This document shows, piece after piece, positions 57,548-64,000 of a stretch of 64,000 bases of DNA. The notes beneath the pieces were generated by a model that worked only from the letters and a program-made list of their open reading frames with translations, was not told the origin of the DNA and did not search any database. Position 1 is the stretch's first letter, and every line of letters starts with the position of its first letter. Source of the stretch: Catenulispora yoronensis (GTDB taxonomy: Bacteria; Actinomycetota; Actinomycetes; Streptomycetales; Catenulisporaceae); NCBI RefSeq assembly GCF_039531695.1, contig NZ_BAAAQN010000051.1, forward strand, positions 1 through 64,000, given 5' to 3'. Position numbers and translations under genes: made by a program.

Positions 57548-58642
57548 TCAGAGGCCGAACAGCTCCTGGAAGTGCGCGAGCATCATGGTCGAGCCCTTCA
57601 TCTGCACCACCAGTTCCAGCGGCACCTGGAACGCCGCCCCGGTCTCGCTGGGGAACTGGCCGACGCCGGCCGCCGGACCCAGCGGCAGCAGGATCACCTT
57701 CACCGGGATCGGGCTGTGGACGGTCGCGGGCTCGTCGCCCTTGGCGTGCGCCAGGATGTTCGCCGCGACCACCTCGGCGTGCTGCATGGCCATGGCGGCC
57801 ATCTTGGTCTCGGGGACGTCGGTGATGTCGCCGATGGCGTAGATGTTCTCGTGCCCCTCGACCGCCAGGCGGTCGGTCACGCGGACCTGGCCGAGTTCGT
57901 TGCGGGGCACGGCCCCGTCGAGGTACTCGGTGTGGATGCGGGAGCCATAGGCGCGGAACCAGATGTCGGCGGTGAGCGTGGTGCCGTCGCGGCCGGTCAC
58001 GGTGAACTCCTGCGCGACGCCCGGAGCGGTCGGCGGCGCGGCGGTGAGCTCGGTGCCCAGGCGCAGCTCGACACCGAGCTCGTCGAGCTGGCGGCGCAGG
58101 TCGGCGAGCAGGTCCGGCAGGAAGCCGGGCAGCAGGTCCGGCGCCGGGTCGACGAGCGTCACCCGCTTGTCGGGCCACTCGGCCTTGATCTCGCCGGCCA
58201 GCTCCAGGCCGACCGGGCCGGCGCCGAGGATCAGCACCCGGTCGGAGTCCGCCAGCTCCTTGTGCGCGTCGTGCAGCGCGGCCAGGGCCTCGTCGGCGTC
58301 GTCGGTGTGCATCTTCGCCGGGAAGGCGTAGGACGAGCCGCTGGCCAGCACCACGTAGTCGGCCTCGACGCGCTCGCCGGAGCCCAGGGTCACGCCGCCC
58401 GGGTCCACGGCGACCGCCCGGTCGCGGACCACGGTGCCGTTCTTCAGCAGCGTCCCGAACGGGAAGAAGATGTTCTCGGCCCAGTCCGGACGGACCAGCG
58501 CCCGCAGCGCCGCGGCGCTGTGCACGAAGGCGTCCTTCGGATCGATCAGGACCACGTCCAGCTCGGCGTCCAGCGCCTTGGCGACCTTCGCGCCGCCGTA
58601 TCCGCCGCCGACGACCGCGACCTTCTTACGCATGACAGCCAT
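57548..58642 (-). CDS. FAD-dependent pyridine nucleotide-disulfide oxidoreductase, NDH-2/AIF-like
   Basis: This is 364 residues from ATG 58642 (MRKKVAVVGGG at 58633 is an equally good start). The FAD site is KVAVVGGGYGGAKVAKAL, the NAD(P)H site RVLILGAGPVGLELAGEIK and the second FAD motif NIYAIGDITDVPETKMAAMA. There is no redox Cys pair after the first motif, which excludes glutathione/thioredoxin-type enzymes and fits NDH-2 or AIF/FSP1-like quinone reductases. The protein is shorter than typical NDH-2 and lacks a clear C-terminal amphipathic anchor. The upstream triple palindrome points to specific repression. Confidence 0.87.
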   Translation of the reverse strand: MAVMRKKVAVVGGGYGGAKVAKALDAELDVVLIDPKDAFVHSAAALRALVRPDWAENIFFPFGTLLKNGTVVRDRAVAVDPGGVTLGSGERVEADYVVLASGSSYAFPAKMHTDDADEALAALHDAHKELADSDRVLILGAGPVGLELAGEIKAEWPDKRVTLVDPAPDLLPGFLPDLLADLRRQLDELGVELRLGTELTAAPPTAPGVAQEFTVTGRDGTTLTADIWFRAYGSRIHTEYLDGAVPRNELGQVRVTDRLAVEGHENIYAIGDITDVPETKMAAMAMQHAEVVAANILAHAKGDEPATVHSPIPVKVILLPLGPAAGVGQFPSETGAAFQVPLELVVQMKGSTMMLAHFQELFGL

Positions 58643-58676
58643 CCCCTCGCGGCGGGTCCCCGCCGCTCCCGGCTAG

Positions 58677-58749
58677 TGGTTCGTGACACGAACTTACTTG
58701 TTCGTGTCACGAACCATAGCCGGATCGGGGGATTGTTCGCAACACGAAC
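58677..58749. promoter_or_regulatory. Triple GTTCGTG(A/T)CACGAAC palindrome, operator of NDH-like gene
   Basis: GTTCGTGACACGAAC (58679-58693) and GTTCGTGTCACGAAC (58700-58714) are perfect 15-bp palindromes with centres 21 bp apart, two helical turns. Together with flanking TGG/CCA they make one perfect 17-bp-arm inverted repeat (58677-58716). A third, slightly degenerate copy GTTCGCAACACGAAC lies at 58735-58749, centre 35 bp further. All lie 35-107 bp upstream of the minus-strand start at 58642, in the promoter region. They are very probably binding sites for a dimeric repressor (TetR or MarR type), possibly shared with the plus-strand ABC unit. Confidence 0.85.
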
Positions 58750-58800
58750 CAGGAGTCGTGGCCAGGGCCGGATCCGTACGCTAAGTGCAGACCGGTAGCG

Positions 58801-58826
58801 CGACGGTGGGGCTAGCCCCACCGTCG
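58801..58826 (+). promoter_or_regulatory. 26-bp perfect palindrome upstream of ABC exporter
   Basis: CGACGGTGGGGCT (58801-58813) and its exact complement (58814-58826) lie 101 bp before the ABC ATPase start and about 20 bp downstream of a TACGCT -10-like element (58777-58782). This may be an operator at the start of transcription or an attenuator/terminator in the leader. Stem stability as RNA would be very high. Confidence 0.55.
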
Positions 58827-58927
58827 GACACAGGGTGGCTCCGTGGCGGCGCGTCGGCTGCTCCTGGCAGCCTGGAAGACGTCGCGACACCGACCTTGCC
58901 CGCGTAAGCCACTTGAGGGGAATCACC

Positions 58928-59743
58928 ATGACAACGGCAGCACAGGCCGCGGTCACCCACCGCACCGTCGGCACCGCCGCCCGCGCCCAGGCCGTGTCCA
59001 AGCTGTACGGCCGGGACGAGACCGCCGTCACCGCCCTGGACCGGGTCGACGTCGACATCGAGCGCGGCCGGTTCACGGCCATCATGGGACCGTCGGGCTC
59101 CGGCAAGTCCACGCTGATGCACTGCCTGGCCGGGCTGGACTCGGTCAGCTCCGGCCAGATCTGGATCTACGGCCGGGACGGGCAGGCCAGCGAGCTCACC
59201 GCGATGAAGGACAAGGAGCTGACGAACCTGCGCCGGGACCGGATCGGGTTCATCTTCCAGTCCTTCAACCTGCTTCCGACGCTGAACGCGCTGGAGAACA
59301 TCACGCTGCCGATGGACATCGCCGGCCGCAAGCCGAACAAGGCCTGGCTGGACCGGGTGATCGGGACCGTGGGCCTGGAGCCCCGGCTCAAGCACCGGCC
59401 CAGCGAGCTGTCCGGCGGCCAGCAGCAGCGCGTGGCGGTGGCCCGCGCCCTGGCCGGCCAGCCGGAGATCATCTTCGGCGACGAGCCGACCGGCAACCTG
59501 GACTCCCGCAGCGGCGCCGAGGTGCTCGGCTTCCTGCGCCGCTCGGTCGACGAACTGGGCCAGACCTTCGTCATGGTCACCCACGACCCGTCCGCCGCCG
59601 CCTACGCCGACCGCGTGCTGTTCCTGGCCGACGGCCGGATCGTGGACGACATGTCCGCCCCGAACGCCGACAAGGTCCTGGACCGGATGCGGCAGTTCGA
59701 CGCCCACGGCCACGTCGACCGCGGCGACGCGGCGCAGCGCTGA
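58928..59743 (+). CDS. ABC transporter ATP-binding protein, MacB-like
   Basis: This 271-residue ATPase has Walker A GPSGSGKST, Q-loop FIFQSFNLLPTLNALENITL, signature LSGGQQQR, Walker B IIFGDEPTGNLD and switch FVMVTHDPSAAAYADRVLFL. It is of the FtsX-permease-driving group (MacB/LolD). An N-terminal extension of about 20 residues precedes the first strand. ATG 58928 follows GAGGGGAATCACC. The permease starts 22 bp later. It is similar in type to, but distinct from, the PadR-linked pair at 32060-35121. Confidence 0.92.
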   Translation: MTTAAQAAVTHRTVGTAARAQAVSKLYGRDETAVTALDRVDVDIERGRFTAIMGPSGSGKSTLMHCLAGLDSVSSGQIWIYGRDGQASELTAMKDKELTNLRRDRIGFIFQSFNLLPTLNALENITLPMDIAGRKPNKAWLDRVIGTVGLEPRLKHRPSELSGGQQQRVAVARALAGQPEIIFGDEPTGNLDSRSGAEVLGFLRRSVDELGQTFVMVTHDPSAAAYADRVLFLADGRIVDDMSAPNADKVLDRMRQFDAHGHVDRGDAAQR

Positions 59744-59765
59744 CCGGGATCGGGGGACGAGAATC

Positions 59766-62330
59766 ATGCTCAAGGCATCCCGGCGAAATTTCTTCGCCCA
59801 CAAGGGGCGGCTGGCGCTCTCGCTGATAGCCGTCGTGCTCAGCGTCGCCTTCGTCACCGGCACGCTGATGTTCACCTCGACCATCACCAAGACCTTCGAC
59901 CGGCTGTTCGCGACCACCGCCTCGGACGTCGCGGTCACGCCCAAGACCGACAAGGACGCGCTGCCCGGCTCGCCGGAGCAGACCGTGCCGGCCGCGGTGC
60001 TGGACGCCGTCAAGACGCTGCCCGGCGTGCAGGCCGCCTACGGCGACATCAGCACCGAGCGGCTGGCCGTGGTCGGCGCCGACAACAAGGCGATCTCCAA
60101 CGCCACCGGCGGTCCGACCATCGCCTCCAACTGGTACGTGACCCCGCACCCGGCGGTGAACCTGACCTCCGGGCAGCCCCCGGCCGGCGCCGGCGACGTC
60201 GTGGTCGACGCCGACACCGCCGCCAAGAAGCACCTGGCGATCGGCTCCCGGCTGCGCATCGTGACCGACACCCAGGCCGGGAGCTTCCCGGTCACGGTCT
60301 CCGGCATCGCGACCTTCCGCACCACCAACCCCGGCGCCTCGCTGTTCTTCTTCGACACCGAGACCGCGCAGACCAAGCTGCTCGGCAAGCCCGGGGTGTT
60401 CACCGGTGTGAACCTGGACGCCAAGCCCGGCACCGCCGACGACACCCTCAAGGGCGAGGTGGCCGCCAAGCTCGGCGCCGGGTACGACGTCAAGACCCGG
60501 GCCCAGCAGGAGGCCGACGGCCGCAACAGCGTGGGCTTCATCGGCTTCATGAAGTACGTGATGCTCGGCTTCGCCGGGATCTCGCTGCTGGTCGGCGCCT
60601 TCCTGATCATCAACACCTTCCAGATGCTGGTGGCCCAGCGGACCCGGGAGCTCGGCCTGCTGCGCGCCCTGGGCGCCAGCCGCGGGCAGATCAACCGCTC
60701 GGTCCGGTTCGAGGCGCTGCTGCTCGGCGTCATCGGCGCCACCCTGGGCATCGCCAGCGGCGCCGGCCTGGCCTACGGCCTGATCGCGCTGATGAACAAC
60801 GTCGGGCTGAACCTGGACACCTCCGACATGGAGATCACGGTGCCCGCGGTGGGGGCCGGCTACGCCGTCGGCGTCCTGGTCACCCTGCTCGCCGCCTGGA
60901 TCCCGGCCCGCCGCGCCGGACGCATCACGCCGATGGCGGCGCTGCGCGACGCCGGCACCCCGGGCGACCGCCGGGCCTCCCGGATCCGCAACCTGATCGG
61001 CCTGCTGGTGCTGGCCGGCGGAGCGGCGGCCCTGGTGGGCGGCGCGGCCGCGGGCGCCAACGGCGGCGGCGCCGCGCTGCTCGGCCTGGGCGTGCTGATC
61101 AGCCTGGTCGGCGCGATCCTGCTCGGCCCGCTGCTGGCCGGCGTGGTGATCCGGGTGCTCGGCGCCTGGCTGCCCGCGGTCTTCGGCTCGATCGGGACCA
61201 TGGCCCAGCGCAACGCCCTGCGCAACCCCCGCCGTACCGGCGCCACCGCCGCGGCCCTGATGATCGGGCTGTCGCTGGTGTCCGGGATGGCCGTGGTCGG
61301 CTCCTCGCTGGTGACCTCGGCCACCTCGGAGATGGACAAGACGGTCGGCGCCGACTACATCCTGACCGCCAACGGCGGCCTGGAGATCACCCAGGAGGCG
61401 CTGGCCAAGGCGCGCGCCACCCCGGGCCTGGAGCACGTCACCGAGAACCGGTTCCTGAACGCCACGGTCTCCGGCGGCACCGGCGACGGCAAGATGGCCT
61501 TCTCGGCCTCCTCGCCGACGATGGTCCAGGACTTCAACGTCCGCACCACGGCCGGCTCGCTGAACGACGTCTTCACCAAGGGCGGCATCGCGCTGCCGGA
61601 GGCCGAGGCCAAGTCCCGGCACATGGTGGTCGGATCGGTGGCCACGGTGGACTTCCACGGCGGCACCAAGCCGGTCCAGCTGCCGGTGCTGGCGATCCTG
61701 CGCGACGACACGGTGTTCAACCACGGCGACGGGTACGTCTCGCTGGACACACTGGGCAAGACCGTGCCGGCCGACCGGCTGCCCGCCGTCGACCTGGTCT
61801 TCGCCAAGGCCGACAAGGGTCAGCAGGACCAGGCCTACCAGGCGCTCAAGAGCAGCATGGAGCCGTTCCCGCAGATCACCGTCAAGAGCCAGACCGACTA
61901 CAAGAAGCTGATCCACGACCAGGTCTCCAGCGTGCTGAACATGGTCTACGGCCTGCTCGGCCTGGCGATCGTGGTGGCCATCCTGGGCGTGGTCAACACC
62001 CTGGCGCTGTCGGTGGTGGAGCGGACCCGGGAGATCGGCCTGACCCGCGCGATCGGGATGAGCCGGCGCAAGACCCGGCGGATGATCCGGCTGGAGTCGG
62101 TGGTGATCGCCCTGTTCGGCGCCACCCTCGGCGTGGGCCTGGGTCTGGCCTGGGGCGTCACCGCGCAGAAGGTGCTCTCCGGGGTCGGCATCAGCACCCT
62201 GGCGATACCGGTGGGCACCATCGTGGCGGTGTTCGTCGGGGCCGCGGTGGTCGGCCTGCTGGCCGCGCTCATGCCGGCCTTCCGGGCCTCGCGGATGAAC
62301 GTGCTGCGGGCCATCGCCGCCGACGGCTGA
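59766..62330 (+). CDS. FtsX-like ABC transporter permease (MacB/duplicated type)
   Basis: This 854-residue protein is read from ATG 59766. The N-terminal helix KGRLALSLIAVVLSVAFVTG is followed by a large external domain, a first FtsX core (about 260-390, with LVAQRTRELGLLRALGASRG), a pair of helices at about 410-470, a second N-type helix and external domain, and a second FtsX core (about 715-850, with SVVERTREIGLTRAIGMSRR). The duplicated layout is typical of large actinomycete exporters. With its ATPase it may export a lipid, peptide or antibiotic. A C/G-rich hairpin follows. Confidence 0.92.
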   Translation: MLKASRRNFFAHKGRLALSLIAVVLSVAFVTGTLMFTSTITKTFDRLFATTASDVAVTPKTDKDALPGSPEQTVPAAVLDAVKTLPGVQAAYGDISTERLAVVGADNKAISNATGGPTIASNWYVTPHPAVNLTSGQPPAGAGDVVVDADTAAKKHLAIGSRLRIVTDTQAGSFPVTVSGIATFRTTNPGASLFFFDTETAQTKLLGKPGVFTGVNLDAKPGTADDTLKGEVAAKLGAGYDVKTRAQQEADGRNSVGFIGFMKYVMLGFAGISLLVGAFLIINTFQMLVAQRTRELGLLRALGASRGQINRSVRFEALLLGVIGATLGIASGAGLAYGLIALMNNVGLNLDTSDMEITVPAVGAGYAVGVLVTLLAAWIPARRAGRITPMAALRDAGTPGDRRASRIRNLIGLLVLAGGAAALVGGAAAGANGGGAALLGLGVLISLVGAILLGPLLAGVVIRVLGAWLPAVFGSIGTMAQRNALRNPRRTGATAAALMIGLSLVSGMAVVGSSLVTSATSEMDKTVGADYILTANGGLEITQEALAKARATPGLEHVTENRFLNATVSGGTGDGKMAFSASSPTMVQDFNVRTTAGSLNDVFTKGGIALPEAEAKSRHMVVGSVATVDFHGGTKPVQLPVLAILRDDTVFNHGDGYVSLDTLGKTVPADRLPAVDLVFAKADKGQQDQAYQALKSSMEPFPQITVKSQTDYKKLIHDQVSSVLNMVYGLLGLAIVVAILGVVNTLALSVVERTREIGLTRAIGMSRRKTRRMIRLESVVIALFGATLGVGLGLAWGVTAQKVLSGVGISTLAIPVGTIVAVFVGAAVVGLLAALMPAFRASRMNVLRAIAADG

Positions 62331-62372
62331 CCGGCCGACGGCCGAGGCGCTCGGCATGCTCGATGGTTCGGA

Positions 62373-62410
62373 CGGGGGTGGGGTTCCGCTGCGGCGGGAC
62401 CCCACCCCCG
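62373..62410 (+). terminator. Hairpin terminator after ABC exporter
   Basis: CGGGGGTGGGGT (62373-62384) pairs with ACCCCACCCCCG (62399-62410) around a 14-base GC-rich loop that can itself pair partly. It starts 43 bp after the permease stop. The GNAT gene begins 57 bp later with its own GAGAAAGG ribosome site. Confidence 0.85.
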
Positions 62411-62466
62411 TTCCGGTGCATAGGCTGGCGAGCCGTCCACGACGCAGGCACGAGAAAGGTACGGGG

Positions 62467-62943
62467 ATGGGCGAGCTCGGACTGGCGGAAGTGACGCGCG
62501 AGAACTTCGACGCGGCGGTGGGGGTGCGGGTCCGTCCGGACCAGGAACACCTGGTCGGACCGGTCATGAAATCGCTGGCGCAGGCCTATGTCTTCGGGGA
62601 GTCGGCCTGGCCGCGCCTGATCCTGGACGGCGGCCGCGTGGTCGGCTTCCTGATGGCCTTCCTGGACATCGCCTGGGAGGACGACGCGGGCCCGGCCGAT
62701 CCGCGGGACCGCCGCTCGGGGCTGTGGCGCCTGAACATCGCCGACGGCGAGCAGGGCCGCGGCTACGGGACCTTCGCCGTGCAGCAGGTCGCGGCCGAGA
62801 TCCGCCGCCGGGGCGGCAGCCGGCTCCACGTCAGCTGGCACCCGGGGGACGACGGTCCGGAGAAGTTCTACTTGCGCCTGGGGTTCCGGACCACCGGCGA
62901 GACCATCGGCGGTCAGACCGTCGGAGTGCTCGACTTGTCCTGA
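62467..62943 (+). CDS. GNAT-family N-acetyltransferase
   Basis: This 158-residue protein has the acetyl-CoA-binding motif A as LNIADGEQGRGYGTFAVQQV (Q-x-x-G-x-G), followed by a motif B-like LHVSWHPGDDGPEKFYLRLG with the common FY-x-x-x-GF end (FRTTGETIGG). The N-terminal half shows SAWPRLILDGGRVVGFLMAF. The HVSWHPGD wording and size resemble the spermidine-type acetyltransferases, but the substrate is not assignable. It is probably a single-gene unit between the exporter and the dioxygenase gene. Confidence 0.87.
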   Translation: MGELGLAEVTRENFDAAVGVRVRPDQEHLVGPVMKSLAQAYVFGESAWPRLILDGGRVVGFLMAFLDIAWEDDAGPADPRDRRSGLWRLNIADGEQGRGYGTFAVQQVAAEIRRRGGSRLHVSWHPGDDGPEKFYLRLGFRTTGETIGGQTVGVLDLS

Positions 62944-63103
62944 GCGGGACCGGTTGTCCGCCGACGGCACCGGCGCGATGCTCACTGAGCGGGTAACCCC
63001 CGGTCACCGGTGGCCAACCTGTACAGCCGGCTCCGGAATAGCTGCCATTCCGTCATCGGCGAACCCCTCAACCGCCCGGCCCCGCGGCGGTAGCCTGACA
63101 GTC

Positions 63104-63973
63104 GTGACGAAAGAACCGTCAGCCGACAGCGTCGTCGGCTGCCCCGCAGGCCCGCTCCCCGGTTCCCCCGACTTCGGGGACCAGACGGTCACCAGCCACC
63201 ACTTCGGCGAGGAGGGGGCGAAGCTGACCTACGGCTCCTACCTCCGGCTGGAGCAGCTGCTGACCGCCCAGGTCCTGGAATCGGATCCGCCGGCGCACGA
63301 CGAACTCCTGTTCATCACCATCCACCAGGTGTACGAGCTGTGGTTCAAACAGCTCCTGCACGAGGTCGACGCCGCCACCGGGGCCATGTTCGGCGGCCGG
63401 CTGTGGTGGGCCAAGCACCTGCTCAAGCGGGTGGCGGTGATCGAGGACGTGCTGATCCGGCAGATCGCGGTGCTGGAGACCATGACCCCGCAGGACTTCC
63501 TGGTGTTCCGCGAGCTGCTGTCCCCGGCCTCCGGGTTCCAGTCCGCGCAGTTCCGGGAGCTGGAGTTCGCCTCCGGCGCGAAGGACCCGACCTACCTCAA
63601 GCGCTTCCGCGGCCTCACCGAGGCCGAACAGCAGCGGCTCGCCGACCGGCTCCGGGCTCCCAGCCTGTGGGACGGCTTCGTGCACGCCGTCGGCGCCTCC
63701 GGGCTGCCCGCCGCGACCGGCGAGGAGCTGAGCGACTCCCTCGTGGCGGTGGCCCGCGACCGCGACAAGTACGGCGAGCTCTGGGAGCTGGCCGAGGCGC
63801 TGCTCGACCACGACGAGGCCGCGGCGCTGTGGCGCGCGCGGCACGTGACGATGGTCGAGCGGCAGATCGGCACCAAGTCCGGGACCGGCGGTTCCACCGG
63901 CGCCCCGTACCTGCGCTCCCGGCTCGGCCTGCACTACTTCCCGCTGCTGTGGGAGATCCGAAGTTCGCTCTAG
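63104..63973 (+). CDS. kynA: Tryptophan 2,3-dioxygenase
   Basis: From GTG 63104 the product is 289 residues, complete within the window. KynA is a cytosolic haem enzyme that opens the indole ring of L-tryptophan to N-formylkynurenine. Family motifs are LTYGSYLRLEQLLTAQ, HDELLFITIHQVYELWFKQL, SGFQSAQFRELEF, and the haem-ligand block RHVTMVERQIGTKSGTGGST (His247) ending in Y(L)RSRLGLHYFPLLWEIR. The frame is open from 62954, but homology begins after 63104. Formamidase or kynureninase genes may lie beyond the right edge. Confidence 0.93.
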   Translation: MTKEPSADSVVGCPAGPLPGSPDFGDQTVTSHHFGEEGAKLTYGSYLRLEQLLTAQVLESDPPAHDELLFITIHQVYELWFKQLLHEVDAATGAMFGGRLWWAKHLLKRVAVIEDVLIRQIAVLETMTPQDFLVFRELLSPASGFQSAQFRELEFASGAKDPTYLKRFRGLTEAEQQRLADRLRAPSLWDGFVHAVGASGLPAATGEELSDSLVAVARDRDKYGELWELAEALLDHDEAAALWRARHVTMVERQIGTKSGTGGSTGAPYLRSRLGLHYFPLLWEIRSSL

Positions 63974-64000
63974 GCGGTGACTTTTCGGCGCGTCCGTCGT

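Noticed and set aside
58677..58749. Rex redox-sensor operator in front of the NDH-like gene
   Set aside because: Rex sites read TGTGAA-N4-TTCACA. The palindromes here have GTTCGTG on the left and CACGAAC on the right, with different half-site order and spacing.
63974..64000. Start of another gene at the right edge
   Set aside because: Only 27 bases follow the kynA stop, and no start codon with a ribosome site can be judged.

Overview
The window looks like a chromosome segment from a high-GC, filamentous-type actinomycete. The evidence is strong G/C third-position bias, frequent GTG starts, overlapping GTGA/ATGA gene junctions and actinobacteria-specific families (DUF3117, DUF5679, PPA1309, UPF0182, DUF2342, FolP2). 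Gene order resembles Mycobacterium and Streptomyces neighbourhoods, but the short-repeat content is unusual. A Catenulispora- or Actinospica-like source is my guess only. There are no rRNA genes, CRISPR arrays, IS elements or prophage genes. Apart from edge pieces, about 60 protein genes and two identical initiator tRNA genes are visible.

1-15.5 kb is a housekeeping block that matches the mycobacterial dapD-dapE ... sigE-rseA-tatB region. It holds dapD, dapE (lysine/peptidoglycan), an esterase, a LOG-family protein, a secreted cell-wall-binding-repeat protein, folP2, a DivIVA-like protein, an enoyl-CoA hydratase, DUF3117, an O-methyltransferase, an ECF sigma factor with its zinc anti-sigma factor, and tatB. 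htrA, normally between rseA and tatB, is replaced by about 420 bp of GC-rich repeats.

15.7-31 kb holds a His-rich NicO nickel/cobalt transporter behind a strong dyad, a secreted phosphatase-superfamily enzyme, an orphan E1/ThiF protein like TOMM cyclodehydratases, a 52-residue zinc-ribbon protein (DUF5679), an enoyl-CoA hydratase, a SprT-like protease, a DUF2342 protein, a sugar-nucleotide-type SDR, moaE, a PDZ/Lon-type protease, PPA1309 and UPF0182. This resembles the conserved Rv3193c-Rv3195 neighbourhood.

31-41 kb starts with initiator tRNA copy 1. A PadR regulator with an ABC exporter follows. Next is a galactoside module: a Tat lipoprotein binding protein and two permeases facing a DeoR regulator and a secreted GH27 alpha-galactosidase.

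41.4-50.3 kb is a tight nine-gene operon: 3-hydroxybutyrate dehydrogenase, GAF-PucR regulator, 3-oxoacid CoA-transferase A/B and a complete Liv-type ABC importer. It is plausibly for uptake and use of 3-hydroxybutyrate, acetoacetate or related acids.

50.2-56.7 kb is a second sugar importer module under a ROK regulator. It is damaged: the binding-protein gene carries two apparent deletions and the second permease is frameshifted at a T7 run. A Gfo/Idh/MocA oxidoreductase and an alpha/beta hydrolase follow.

56.9-64 kb holds initiator tRNA copy 2, a MarR regulator, an NDH-2-like flavoprotein behind three GTTCGTG-type palindromes, a MacB-like ABC exporter, a GNAT acetyltransferase and tryptophan 2,3-dioxygenase.

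A window-wide oddity is the abundance of degenerate short tandem repeats (9-64 bp units). They cluster just after stop codons and also form low-complexity N-termini of otherwise normal enzymes and permeases.
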